Source of the DNA: Adlercreutzia equolifaciens
Lineage (GTDB): Bacteria; Actinomycetota; Coriobacteriia; Coriobacteriales; Eggerthellaceae
Direction: 5' to 3'
Assembly (NCBI RefSeq): GCF_029076695.1
Contig: NZ_JARFIK010000002.1
Location: forward strand, 558,001-622,000
Length of the DNA stretch: 64,000 nt
The notes under the pieces were generated by a model. It was not told where the DNA came from and ran no database searches. It saw only the letters and a program-made list of their open reading frames with translations. The stretch's first letter is position 1. Each line of letters begins with the position of its first letter. The translations under genes were made by a program, and so were the position numbers. Positions 25,189 to 34,096 of the stretch are shown here, piece after piece.

Positions 25189-27228
25189 GTGGAGACATTG
25201 ACCCTTGGGCTGTTCATGTTGGCCGCCGTGCTGGCCTCCTCGCTCATCGATCAAATCATCCCCCGCGTGTCGCTGCCCTTGGTGCAAATCGGTCTGGGCC
25301 TGCTCATTGCCATTGTGGCCGGCGGCGATATCGAAATCACCCTCGATCCCGAGTTGTTCCTGGTGTTCTTCATTGCCCCGCTCCTTTACGATGAGGCAAA
25401 ACGCGCCGACAAAGAAGCTCTTTGGCGCGAGCGAAAACCCGTGCTGTCCCTGGCTATCGGCCTGGTGGTGGCCACCACACTCGTCATCGGTTTCTCGCTG
25501 AATGCGCTCGTCCCCTCTATTCCGCTGGCAGCGGCCTTCGCTTTGGGTGCGGCCCTGGGGCCCACCGACGCCGTGGCGGTATCCTCGTTGTCCAAGCAGG
25601 TGGACATTCCGAAGCGCCAGGCCAGCATGTTGAAGGGCGAGCTTCTGCTCAATGACGCCTCGGGCATTGTGTCATTCCAGTTCGCCGTGGGCGCGGTCAC
25701 CACGGGCACCTTCTCGCTGCTTCACGCCAGCGAGGACTTCCTCATTGAGTTCTTGGGCGGCCTGCTGTTCGGCGCTGTGCTGGGATTTGTGGGCAACTGG
25801 GTGGTGCGCAAGGCCCGCGACATCGGCGTCGAGAACACGAACTTCCACGTGCTGTTCGAGGTGCTCATCCCGTTCCTCGTCTATCTCATCTCCGACGCCT
25901 GCCACGTCAGCGGCGTTATCGCCGTGGTGGTGGCGGGGCTTATCAACGTCACGTCGCCGCGCGGCACCATCGGGCCCTCGGTATCGCGCATGAACATCGT
26001 CTCGTCCAGCGTGTGGCATGTGCTTACCTATGCCCTGAACGGCATTGTATTCGTCATGCTGGGCACGCAGCTTCCCAACGCCATGCACGACACCTGGGAC
26101 AACGTGGCCATCCAGAACAGCACGCTTATTCTTTTGGTGTTCGGGCTCACGTTCCTGCTGCTGTTTACGCGCTTTGTGTGGGTGCTGGTGATGGACTACC
26201 TGCACGTGCGGCGCAAAGAGCGGCGGTGGTTTTCTACCGACGACCTGCGCAGTGTGCTCATCACCACGTTCTCGGGGGCCAAAGGCACCATCACGCTGTC
26301 CATCATGTTCTCCATTGCTCCCAATATCATGTTGCGCCCCTACGCCGTGCCGTTCCCTCAGCGCGACCTGCTTATCTTCCTGGCCTGCGGCGTTATTGTG
26401 TGCACGCTGTTGCTGGCCACGTTCGTGGTGCCGCTTTTGGCGCCGAAGCGCGACGAAGGGGAGGGGGAGCGCCTTCGCCAGGAGCGGGATGCCGAGACCA
26501 CCCTGGAGATCATGCGCAACGTCATCGAGATGCTGACGGCGCAGCAGACGGCCGAAAATCACGTGGAGACGCGCGCCGTCATTCGCTCGTACAACGATCG
26601 CGTGGCGCGCATTAAGGAGACGAACGGCATTGAGGACGAGCCCAACGTGGCGCTGCGCTTGAAGGCGCTCGGCTGGGAGCACGAGCGCGCCATCGAGCTC
26701 ATGGAAAGCGGCGATGTATCCGCAGTGGTGGGCTACCAATACCTCAGCCGCCTCGAGCGCATGATGCATCTGCTTGAGCACAGCGGGCAGATCGGCGGCA
26801 TGCACGCCTTCCGTATCCGCCTGCGCGCGTTCCTGCATCGGGGCGTGAACGCCGTGCTGCGCGAGCTTCCCGGCCACACCATGGCCGCCCGTACCGAGGA
26901 AATGCGGCAGCTGCAGGTGAAGTGCCGCGTGTATGCCATTCAGCATTTGGAGGACGCCGTGGCTTCCAGCCAGGTGTCCACCGAGGACGCGGCGGCGCTG
27001 CTGCTGGAGTACCAGCGCAGTCTGGGCGCGCTCCACAACACGGTGCCCACGGTGACGGCGGTCATTAAGGTGGAGGATCGCACCGACGATATGAAGCGTC
27101 TGGCCTATCGCTACGAGCTCGAGCAAATTCAGGAGGCCTACGAGGAGGATCGCCTCTCGCGCATCCAAGCCCGTCGCCTGCGCGAGAACGTGCAGCTCAT
27201 GCAGATGGACCTCGAAGACACGGTGTAG
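25189..27228 (+). CDS. NhaP-type Na+/H+ antiporter (CPA1 family), first copy
   Basis: A 679-residue membrane protein. Residues 1 to about 420 contain 11-12 transmembrane helices with CPA1 signatures GPTDAVAVSSL (about 124-134) and GELLLNDASGIVSFQFAV, the ND motif of the ion-binding site. A cytoplasmic C-terminal region of about 255 charged, helical residues follows, as in NhaP/YjcE-like exchangers, probably regulatory. It exchanges Na+ (or K+) for H+ across the inner membrane. Start: GTG at 25189 with GGGGAAGCGAGG upstream. A paralogue lies at 34097-36043. Confidence 0.9.
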   Translation: METLTLGLFMLAAVLASSLIDQIIPRVSLPLVQIGLGLLIAIVAGGDIEITLDPELFLVFFIAPLLYDEAKRADKEALWRERKPVLSLAIGLVVATTLVIGFSLNALVPSIPLAAAFALGAALGPTDAVAVSSLSKQVDIPKRQASMLKGELLLNDASGIVSFQFAVGAVTTGTFSLLHASEDFLIEFLGGLLFGAVLGFVGNWVVRKARDIGVENTNFHVLFEVLIPFLVYLISDACHVSGVIAVVVAGLINVTSPRGTIGPSVSRMNIVSSSVWHVLTYALNGIVFVMLGTQLPNAMHDTWDNVAIQNSTLILLVFGLTFLLLFTRFVWVLVMDYLHVRRKERRWFSTDDLRSVLITTFSGAKGTITLSIMFSIAPNIMLRPYAVPFPQRDLLIFLACGVIVCTLLLATFVVPLLAPKRDEGEGERLRQERDAETTLEIMRNVIEMLTAQQTAENHVETRAVIRSYNDRVARIKETNGIEDEPNVALRLKALGWEHERAIELMESGDVSAVVGYQYLSRLERMMHLLEHSGQIGGMHAFRIRLRAFLHRGVNAVLRELPGHTMAARTEEMRQLQVKCRVYAIQHLEDAVASSQVSTEDAAALLLEYQRSLGALHNTVPTVTAVIKVEDRTDDMKRLAYRYELEQIQEAYEEDRLSRIQARRLRENVQLMQMDLEDTV

Positions 27229-27289
27229 CGGGCCATGCGGCCTATCTCTTAACGGCGCTTTAAGATTTGCTGAGCGAAAGTTTAAGTTT

Positions 27290-27327
27290 CGTCCCTCGGG
27301 TCCGGCCCGAGGGACGTTCTCCTTTAT
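27290..27327 (+). terminator. Terminator after the first antiporter gene
   Basis: CGTCCCTCGGG and CCCGAGGGACG form a perfect 11-bp stem with a 5-nt loop, followed by TTCTCCTTT. Confidence 0.8.
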
Positions 27328-27393
27328 GGTGGGGAAGGAGCCGCCCGCAGCGGATGCGGCTCTGGTCCCTGTGTCCCGGAAAAGGAGGATCCC

Positions 27394-27837
27394 ATGAAGG
27401 AACTGATGCTCAAGCGCAAAGGCGTGCTTTTCTGCTGCGCCATGGCTCTGGCAGCTGCCGCCTTTGTCGGTGTTGGCGTTGCCCAGGCGAACGCGGCCGA
27501 CCTCGAGGAGGTTGAGGGCGAGACGCCGGCAGCCGTAGCGGTTGACGATAAGAAGGCGGATGCCGTTGACGAAGCAGTCGTGGACGGAGGCGAGGCCGAG
27601 CAGCCGACCGGCGAGGACACCGCTTCTGCGGGTAAGCAGGAGTTAGACGCTGCGGCGACAAGCAAAGGCGACGAAGCTGTTGAGCTGATGGCAGGGGAGC
27701 CCTCGGAGGGCGTTGACGCCATGACGGTGGAGATGCCCGCCGACGGCACGGTGGAGCTGGTGGACGAGGCTCAAAGCGAGCGCGTTGATGAGGAGCCGCC
27801 CGAGCTGGAGGAGTGCCCCGCCAGCGAGCTGGACTAG
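27394..27837 (+). CDS. Small acidic secreted protein of unknown function
   Basis: A 147-residue protein with a textbook signal peptide: KELMLKRKG, then VLFCCAMALAAAAFVGVGVA, with a likely cleavage after QANA at about residue 31-33. The mature part is very rich in Glu, Asp, Ala and Val, with no cysteine and no recognisable domain. A strong ribosome binding site (AAAAGGAGG) 5 nt before the ATG argues that it is expressed. The mature region looks disordered; possible roles such as cation binding are guesswork. It is flanked by two hairpins, so it is likely a single-gene unit. Confidence 0.75.
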   Translation: MKELMLKRKGVLFCCAMALAAAAFVGVGVAQANAADLEEVEGETPAAVAVDDKKADAVDEAVVDGGEAEQPTGEDTASAGKQELDAAATSKGDEAVELMAGEPSEGVDAMTVEMPADGTVELVDEAQSERVDEEPPELEECPASELD

Positions 27838-27901
27838 GACTCGAGTAGGATCTGCGGCCAGAGGGCTCGCTGGTTGAATTGTTCGCGTTCCCTTACATGC
27901 A

Positions 27902-27926
27902 AAGGACCCCTCATTGAGGGGTCCTT
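27902..27926. terminator. Hairpin between convergent genes (acidic secreted protein and trpS)
   Basis: AAGGACCCCTC and GAGGGGTCCTT form a perfect 11-bp stem with an ATT loop. T-runs on either side are short, so it may serve both strands weakly. Confidence 0.7.
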
Positions 27927-27957
27927 CTGGTACCTACGCTAGTGCTGGATTGGGTGG

Positions 27958-29016
27958 CTAGTACACCATGCCCATGGCCTCGCGCACTTCATTCAAAGTG
28001 GCGTTGGCAATTTCGTTGGCCTTGCGATTGCCCTCATGGAGGATCTCGCGCACATACTCGGTATTGCCCTCCAGCTCGCGACGACGCTCGCGGATAGGGG
28101 CCAGGTAGTTGTTGACCGACTCGGTGACGTAGCGCTTCAGGGCGCCGGCGCCGTCGTTGCCAATTTCAGCGGCGATGTCCTCCTCGGTGCGGCCGGTGGT
28201 CAGGGCCGCGGTGGTGAGCAGGGCCGACACGCCCGGGCGGTTCTCCTTGTCGAAGGTGATGAAGCGCTCGGAATCGGTCTGGCTCTTCTTGATAAGCTTG
28301 GCGGTTTCCTCTTCCGTGGCGGAAAGCGCAATGGCGTTGCCGTAGCTCTTCGACATCTTGCGGCCGTCGAGGCCGGGGATTTCCACGGCTTCGGTGAGCA
28401 GCGCCACCGGTTCGGGGAACACGTGGCCGTAGCGCTCGTTGAAGCGACGGGCAATCTGGCGGGTCTGCTCGATGTGGGGCAGCTGGTCCTTGCCCACGGG
28501 CACGATGTTGCCCTTGCAGAATAAGATGTCGCAGGCTTGGTGCACCGGATAGCTGAGCAAAAGACCCGTGAGCGCATGACCCGAAGCCTCCTGCTCGGCC
28601 TTCACCGTGGGGTTGCGCAAAAGCTCCGCCTCGGTGACCAGCGACAGGAAGGGGAGCATGAGCTGGTTCAGGGCTGGCACCGCGGAGTGGGTGAAGATGA
28701 TGGTCTTCTCGGGGTCGATGCCGCAGGCCAGGTAGTCGATGACCATGTTGTACACGTTGTCGGCAATGTTGGCCGTGGTGTCGCGGTCGGTGATGACCTG
28801 GTAGTCGGCAATGAGCACGCGGGTCTTGATGCCCATGTCCTGATGCTTGACGCGCTCCTTCAAGGTGCCGAAGTAATGGCCCATATGCAAGCGTCCCGTG
28901 GGGCGATCGCCCGAGAGCATGGTGTACTTCTCGGGATGGATTGCCAAGTCGGCGTTGACCTCGTCGCTCATCTTCTTCTGCGCGAGGAAAGTTTCGCTGG
29001 TGAAATCACTTGCCAT
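27958..29016 (-). CDS. trpS: Tryptophanyl-tRNA synthetase
   Basis: A 352-residue class I synthetase that charges tRNA-Trp. The HxGH motif is in SGDRPTGRLHMGHYFG (about residues 35-50), the KMSKS motif is GRKMSKSYGNAI, and the tryptophan-pocket region YPVHQACDILFCKGNIVPVG is intact. Length is typical. An AAAGGA precedes the ATG at 29016. A later ATG at residue 16 is possible but less well placed. It is transcribed away from the adjacent tRNA-Val gene. Confidence 0.95.
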   Translation of the reverse strand: MASDFTSETFLAQKKMSDEVNADLAIHPEKYTMLSGDRPTGRLHMGHYFGTLKERVKHQDMGIKTRVLIADYQVITDRDTTANIADNVYNMVIDYLACGIDPEKTIIFTHSAVPALNQLMLPFLSLVTEAELLRNPTVKAEQEASGHALTGLLLSYPVHQACDILFCKGNIVPVGKDQLPHIEQTRQIARRFNERYGHVFPEPVALLTEAVEIPGLDGRKMSKSYGNAIALSATEEETAKLIKKSQTDSERFITFDKENRPGVSALLTTAALTTGRTEEDIAAEIGNDGAGALKRYVTESVNNYLAPIRERRRELEGNTEYVREILHEGNRKANEIANATLNEVREAMGMVY

Positions 29017-29081
29017 GGAGCCGTCCTTTGGGTCGAAAACTAAAGTTGTGAATATATTGCTCTAGTATACAAGATTCCCTC

Positions 29082-29110
29082 TTGCATGTTCCTTGGAAGC
29101 CGTGTATTAT
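29082..29110 (+). promoter_or_regulatory. Promoter of tRNA-Val
   Basis: TTGCAT (29082-29087) and TATTAT (29105-29110) with a 17-bp spacer, 42 nt upstream of the tRNA. Confidence 0.65.
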
Positions 29111-29152
29111 ATTTAGCCGTCGCAAGTTGCTAAGTCACTTGCACAACCTTTC

Positions 29153-29227
29153 GGTCGCTTGGCTCAGCGGGAGAGCATCGCCTTCACACGGCGGGGGTCA
29201 CAGGTTCAAATCCTGTAGCGACCACCA
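29153..29227 (+). tRNA. tRNA-Val (anticodon CAC)
   Basis: Acceptor GGTCGCT/AGCGACC, D-arm GCTC/GAGC, anticodon stem CGCCT/GGCG with loop containing CAC, T-arm ACAGG-TTCAAAT-CCTGT, encoded CCA. Confidence 0.95.
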
Positions 29228-29235
29228 TGAATTCG

Positions 29236-29273
29236 CAGGTCGGAAGTTGAAAAGCTTCCGACCTGTTTTGCTT
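29236..29273 (+). terminator. Intrinsic terminator after tRNA-Val
   Basis: CAGGTCGGAAG and CTTCCGACCTG form a perfect 11-bp stem with an 8-nt loop, followed by TTTTGCTTTC. Confidence 0.88.
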
Positions 29274-29374
29274 TCGGAGCTGGCTCAAATGGCAAGACGG
29301 GGTTATGGGGCAAAAATGCGTCCGCTCCCAATTGCGCTAGATGACGAGCGGCTATCACTTGGTTCTCAGCGCCC

Positions 29375-29667
29375 TGGTCAAATAGGCCGTGTTTTCCATC
29401 CGAGGGTTGAAAACCGGGAGTTTTTGGTCAATGGGAGGGCGTTTTCCATCGATTCGGTGGTCAATAAGAGGGTGTTTTCCATCGAGGCGAATTCCGCAAT
29501 CTGTTTTACCAGGTCAGAGGAGTGCGGCTTGGAACGGTTTGGAGGGCTCTCTTGCAAAATGATGGAAACCGCCCCTGATTTGACCAGAAATCGCTCTTTT
29601 TTGAGGGACGGATGGAAAACGGGCGGTAATTGACCACGGGCTGGTCAATCGAGCGCCGGTTTCCATC
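29375..29667. repeat. Array of six 26-nt bipartite motifs in both orientations
   Basis: Consensus TGGTCAAW, seven variable bases, then YGKTTTCCATC. Forward copies are at 29375-29400, 29425-29450, 29458-29483 and 29642-29667. Reverse copies are at 29561-29586 and 29611-29636. Every copy is exactly 26 nt, and the two conserved blocks are nearly invariant while the centre is random. No coding capacity is seen in 29274-29799. A seventh copy lies at 21125-21150. It looks like a set of protein-binding or recombination sites; the function is unknown. Confidence 0.88.
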
Positions 29668-29799
29668 GTGAGGGCTGCGTAACGCTGGTGTGGATGGGTT
29701 TAGGGGGTTCGCAGCTTGCTGGGGCAGCCTTCGGCTCGGCGCATCAACCCGCTGGGGCCGACGCCCGATGGCGACCGGGGCGTTGCGGCGCTCGTGCCC

Positions 29800-30846
29800 T
29801 TACAGCCCCATGAACAACTTGGCCAGCAGAAAGCCGATGAGGCCACAGCAGGGGAAGGTGATGACCCAGGCCACCACCATGTTCTTGGCGATGGACCAGT
29901 TCACACGCTTCAGATTCTTCGAGGCGCCTACGCCCATAATGGCAGCCGTGGAGCAGTGGGACGTGGAAACCGGCATGCCTGTGATGGAAGCCACGAACAG
30001 GGTGATCACCGTAGAGATGGAGGCGGCCAGGCCCTGGTATTTCTCGAGCTTCACCATGTCCATGGCTACGGATTTGATGATGCGCTTGCCGCCGACCAGG
30101 GTGCCCAGCGAGATGGCCAGCGAGCACAGGATCATGAGCCACAGGGGGAAGTTCGTCTCGCCGCTGGATTCCATGCCGAAGGCCAAGGCGATGCCCAGAA
30201 GGCCGATGGACATGAACTTCTGGCCGTCTTGGGCACCGTGAAGAAAGGACAGAGCGCAGGCGCAGATGTCCTGGAACACGATGCAGATTTTGTTGGTGGT
30301 GGAAAGTTCGACGGTATCGAAGAGGAACTCGATGAGCCGCGTGGCAAGCCAGCCCAGAATAAAGCCAGCCACCAGGGAGAACACCATGCCGTAGATAACC
30401 AGCATCCACTCGCTGAGCACCACGCCGGCAAGGCCGTTCATGGCAATGGCGCCACCAGTGATGCCGGCAATAAGCGAATGGGACTTGGAGGCCGGAATGC
30501 CGCGGAACCAGCAGAAGATGCCCCAGCCTATGGAGGCTATCATGGCTGCCATCAGCGCCATCAGGGCCTGGTGCGTGTTGCCCGAGAAATTGACCATGTT
30601 GAACATGGTGTGGGCTACGGCGGTGGAGATGTAGGTCATGCCCAAAAGTCCCACGAAGTTGAAGACGGCCGCCAAGCCAAGGGCCACGCCGGGTTTAAGA
30701 CAGCGTGTCGACACCGCCGAGGCAATGGCGTTGGGGGCGTCGGTGGCGCCCGAAATAACCGTCACGCCCACAACAAGGGCCAGGATAACGAGCAACACCG
30801 GGTGAGATCCGGCCTGATCAACGAAGGTCAGAAGGGTCAAGTCCAT
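29800..30846 (-). CDS. pit: Pit-family inorganic phosphate transporter
   Basis: A 348-residue polytopic membrane protein with the two PHO-4 repeats. The first is GATDAPNAIASAVSTR (about residues 33-48) with RGIPASKSHSLIAGITGG. The second is GGKRIIKSVA with TGMPVSTSHCSTAAIMG. Members couple phosphate uptake to a proton or sodium gradient. No PhoU-like (DUF47) gene is adjacent, although many Pit genes have one. About ten hydrophobic segments are visible. The upstream region to 31054 is shared with the divergent ABC-F gene. Confidence 0.93.
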   Translation of the reverse strand: MDLTLLTFVDQAGSHPVLLVILALVVGVTVISGATDAPNAIASAVSTRCLKPGVALGLAAVFNFVGLLGMTYISTAVAHTMFNMVNFSGNTHQALMALMAAMIASIGWGIFCWFRGIPASKSHSLIAGITGGAIAMNGLAGVVLSEWMLVIYGMVFSLVAGFILGWLATRLIEFLFDTVELSTTNKICIVFQDICACALSFLHGAQDGQKFMSIGLLGIALAFGMESSGETNFPLWLMILCSLAISLGTLVGGKRIIKSVAMDMVKLEKYQGLAASISTVITLFVASITGMPVSTSHCSTAAIMGVGASKNLKRVNWSIAKNMVVAWVITFPCCGLIGFLLAKLFMGL

Positions 30847-31054
30847 AGATACGGCTCCGTCTCTTCACAGACTTCGCGCGAAAGCGCAGTGCTCCTATTC
30901 TATAACACTCTGGCTCATTAAACGGCGTTGAGCGAAAATGATCGGGAAAGCTCTCGTCAGGATACGACTCGATGCACTAAACTACCTTCGTGGCTTGGCG
31001 GCTGCTCTGTTGTCGCCGGCCCTTATTTTCACAGCGATATACCAGGACGTTTTC

Positions 31055-33202
31055 ATGATCCTTCAGACTGAACATATTTCGAAATCCTACGGTGGCCGCC
31101 AACTTTTCCACGACGTCACCTTCCGTTTGGAAGAATACGACCGTCTGGCCTTGGTGGGCCCGAACGGCGCCGGTAAGACCACGCTGCTGAACATCATCTC
31201 GGGCGAGGACGACCCGGACGAGGGCCGCGTGCTCTTTGCCAAAGGGGCCCGCGTGGGCTACCTGGAGCAGGAGGCCATTGAAATGGGCGACCTGCCGGTG
31301 TTCGAGGAGGTCATCTCGTCGCAGACCGAGGTGCTCGAGGCCGAGCGCCGCCTGCATAAGCTGGAGGCCGAACTGGGCACGAATCCCACGGAGGCCCAGC
31401 TGGCGGCCGTGGGTCGTGCCCGCGACGCCTACGAGATGATGGGCGGCTACACCCTGGAGTCGAAGGTGCGCAGCGTGCTCTTCGGGCTGGGCTTCGCCGA
31501 GAAGGACATGGAGCGCTCCACCACTGAGTTCTCCGGCGGTTGGCAGATGCGCATCGCCCTGGCGAAGCTTCTCATCCGCAATCCGGAGGTGCTGCTGCTC
31601 GACGAGCCGACCAACCATCTGGACCTGGAATCGGTGAAGTGGCTCGAGGGCTTTTTGCGCGGCTATGCCGGCACTGTCATCGTGGTGTCCCATGACCGCG
31701 CCTTCATGGACAACATGGTGGACCGTGTGGCCGAGATCGACAACGGCGAGGTCAACCTGTACAAGGGCAACTACTCGAAGTACCTGAAGGAGCGCGAGGA
31801 GCGCCTGGAGCGGCTGAAGGTAGAGCGCGCGAAGTCGCTGGAGGAAATTGCCCACTTGCAGGCCTTCGTCGATCGCTTCCGCTACAAGGCCACCAAGGCC
31901 AAGCAGGCCCAGGAGCGCGAGCGCCGCATCGAGAAGATCAAAGAGACGCTGCCCGTCATTCCCGAAGAGAAGAAGACGGTGCATTTCAACTTCGTGCAGC
32001 CGCCGCGCACCGGCGATGAGGTAGTGCGTGCCCGTGGCCTGGTGAAGCGCTATGGCGATCACACGGTGTACGACGGTGTGGACTTCACGATGTACCGCGG
32101 CGACAAGGTGGCCCTGGTCGGGCCCAACGGCGCGGGCAAGTCCACGCTGCTCAAGATGATCGCCGGGGTGGAAAAGCCCGATGCGGGCACCATCGACTAT
32201 GGCGTGAACGTCGACCTGACGTACTATGCCCAGCATCAGCTGGAAGAGCTGCATGCGGGCAACACTGTGTTCGAAGAGCTGGACCACGCGGCTCCGGGCT
32301 GGTCGATTTCCCAGGTGCGCAGCTTGCTGGGCGCGTTCTTGTTCACGGGTGATGCCGTGGACAAGAAGGTGGGCGTGCTGTCCGGTGGTGAGAAGGGCCG
32401 CTTGGCTTTGGCGAAGATGCTGGTGGCGCCCAAGCCCTTGCTGTGCCTGGACGAGCCCACCAACCACCTGGATATCTCCAGCGCCGATGTGCTGGAGCAG
32501 GCGCTTCAGCATTTTGAGGGCACTATCCTGTTCATCACCCACGACCGCCATCTTATCCGCGGCGTGGCCAATCGCATTGTCGAGGTGAAGGACGGCAAGA
32601 TTACCAACTACGATGGCGACTACGACTACTATCTGTACAAGTCGGGCCAGCTGGACAATCCCGATACGGCCGATCGCTCAGTGGTGGACGAGGTGCTGGA
32701 GGATACGGGCATCCACGGGAAGGGGAGCGCCGGTGCGGTAGAGAAGCGCAAGCCCGGCGGTGCGGCGGCGGGCAAGATCACGGTGAACCGGCGCCGCGAC
32801 CGCGAGGGAGGGGCAACGGCGGGTGCGCCGGCTGCGTCGACCCGTGCAGCCCAGCTGGCGGCAGATCCCACGCAGCTCACAGCGCCCAAGGGCAGCGCCC
32901 CCAAGACCAAGGAGCAGAAGCGCCGCGAGGCCGAGGCCCGCAACCGCGCCTATGCCGCGCTGAAGAACCATCGCAAGCGCATCGCCCAGCTGGACGAGCA
33001 GATGGAGCGCGACAACGCGCGCATGGAGGAACTGCTGGCTCTGATGGCCGACCCCGACTTCTACGTGAACGAGGACGCCTCCTCCGACGCCATTGCCGAG
33101 CATGCGAAGCTCAAGCAGCGCCTGGCGGCAGCTGAGGAAGAATGGTTTATGCTCACCGAGGAGCTGGAAGAGGAAATGGCCCGGCAGCAGGAGCAACTGT
33201 AA
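31055..33202 (+). CDS. ABC-F family ATPase
   Basis: A 715-residue soluble protein with two ABC domains and no membrane part, as in ABC-F proteins that act on the ribosome. Walker A motifs are [11 protein letters not shown] (first domain) and [11 protein letters not shown] (second). Signatures are [14 protein letters not shown] and [15 protein letters not shown], and each is followed by LDEPTNHLD. The inter-domain linker (about residues 235-310) is charged and helical. After the second domain come a flexible Ala/Gly/Arg-rich stretch (about 560-615) and a C-terminal coiled coil, as in Uup-like members. Start: ATG at 31055 with AGGA upstream. The open frame runs back to 30938, but its first 39 residues are not protein-like. 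Confidence 0.9.
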   Translation: MILQTEHISKSYGGRQLFHDVTFRLEEYDRLALVGPNGAGKTTLLNIISGEDDPDEGRVLFAKGARVGYLEQEAIEMGDLPVFEEVISSQTEVLEAERRLHKLEAELGTNPTEAQLAAVGRARDAYEMMGGYTLESKVRSVLFGLGFAEKDMERSTTEFSGGWQMRIALAKLLIRNPEVLLLDEPTNHLDLESVKWLEGFLRGYAGTVIVVSHDRAFMDNMVDRVAEIDNGEVNLYKGNYSKYLKEREERLERLKVERAKSLEEIAHLQAFVDRFRYKATKAKQAQERERRIEKIKETLPVIPEEKKTVHFNFVQPPRTGDEVVRARGLVKRYGDHTVYDGVDFTMYRGDKVALVGPNGAGKSTLLKMIAGVEKPDAGTIDYGVNVDLTYYAQHQLEELHAGNTVFEELDHAAPGWSISQVRSLLGAFLFTGDAVDKKVGVLSGGEKGRLALAKMLVAPKPLLCLDEPTNHLDISSADVLEQALQHFEGTILFITHDRHLIRGVANRIVEVKDGKITNYDGDYDYYLYKSGQLDNPDTADRSVVDEVLEDTGIHGKGSAGAVEKRKPGGAAAGKITVNRRRDREGGATAGAPAASTRAAQLAADPTQLTAPKGSAPKTKEQKRREAEARNRAYAALKNHRKRIAQLDEQMERDNARMEELLALMADPDFYVNEDASSDAIAEHAKLKQRLAAAEEEWFMLTEELEEEMARQQEQL

Positions 33203-33267
33203 CTGAGCCGTGCGTGCTGCTTTGTCCGGCCCGCGCCAGGGGGCATCCTGATTTGTTCGGCGATCGC

Positions 33268-33367
33268 CACGGGGCATGCCAATTCGCTCAGACAGTCCTC
33301 GCTTTGGAAAACAGTCCACTGGACTGTTTTCGTCGCTGCGGAACTCGCTCGGTTGGCATGCCCCGTG
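33268..33367 (+). repeat. Palindromic repeat, family II copy a
   Basis: Outer arms CACGGGGCATGCCAA (33268-33282) and TTGGCATGCCCCGTG (33353-33367) are perfectly complementary. The core GAAAACAGTCCA/TGGACTGTTTTC forms an inner hairpin. It lies between the ABC-F and trmL genes. Confidence 0.85.
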
Positions 33368-33394
33368 TCGACCGCCTGCTCTTAGGGAGTTGAT

Positions 33395-33856
33395 ATGCTG
33401 AACATTGTCCTAGTTGAACCGGAGATTCCGCAGAATGCGGGGAATATTGCGCGTACGTGCGCGGTGACGGGGTCGCGGTTGCATCTTATCGAGCCGATGG
33501 GCTTTCGGCCCACGGAGAAGAACCTCAAGCGGGCTGGATGCAACTATTGGAACGACGTGGACATTGTGCGCTGGCCCTGTGTGGAGGCGTTTCTGGAGGT
33601 TCACGGCGCCGACGAGTTGCACCTGTTCACGGGGGGCGCGCCCCGTCTGTATACCGAGGTGGCCTACGGCTCCGAGGCGTTTCTGCTGTTCGGGCGCGAG
33701 AGCCGGGGCCTCGATCCGACGCTCATCGAACGCTTCGCCGATGCCTGCGTGCGCATTCCCATGCGGCCGGAGCTCGATTCGCTCAACGTGTCCAACGCCG
33801 CCGCCATTGCCGCCTACGAGGCCCTTCGCCAGCAGGGCTTCCCGGGACTCTCGTAA
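33395..33856 (+). CDS. trmL: tRNA (cytidine(34)-2'-O)-methyltransferase
   Basis: A 153-residue SPOUT-class methyltransferase that 2'-O-methylates the wobble base of certain leucine tRNAs. The N-terminus LNIVLVEPEIPQNAGNIART is highly typical. The knot region shows LLFGRESRGLDP (about 90-101) and VRIPMRPELDSLNVSNAAAI, with the SAM-binding and catalytic Asn/Ser residues. Length is normal. AGGGAG precedes the ATG. Confidence 0.93.
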   Translation: MLNIVLVEPEIPQNAGNIARTCAVTGSRLHLIEPMGFRPTEKNLKRAGCNYWNDVDIVRWPCVEAFLEVHGADELHLFTGGAPRLYTEVAYGSEAFLLFGRESRGLDPTLIERFADACVRIPMRPELDSLNVSNAAAIAAYEALRQQGFPGLS

Positions 33857-33901
33857 CGCTGTCGCCCCCGAACCGCCGTTTCCGGTGCACCGCCATCGAG
33901 T

Positions 33902-33980
33902 CGTCCTCTCCGGGTCGTCGGTCCTGGGTCGCCTTCGACCGTCCTCTCCGGGTCGCCGTCGCCCCTGGGTCGCCCTCCAC
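33902..33980. repeat. Imperfect tandem duplication of about 40 bp
   Basis: Two consecutive units begin CGTCCTCTCCGGGTCG and end CCTGGGTCGCC (33902-33939 and 33940-33980). It is intergenic, between trmL and the second antiporter gene; the rest of 33857-34096 shows nothing clear. Confidence 0.7.
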
Positions 33981-34096
33981 CTGCTGCCAGCGCCGTCGGT
34001 CTAAAGGCTCGGGCTCCTACCCGATGCCTGGGGTTCGGCTCCCTCGTCATTCGCTAAGGTACTGCGAAACTGAGCGACGACGAGGAGCTGGCTTTC

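Noticed and set aside
29375-29667. CRISPR array as an explanation for the repeated 26-nt motif
   Set aside because: Copies occur in both orientations, spacing is irregular (31-103 bp between starts), the centre of the motif is not conserved and no cas genes are nearby.
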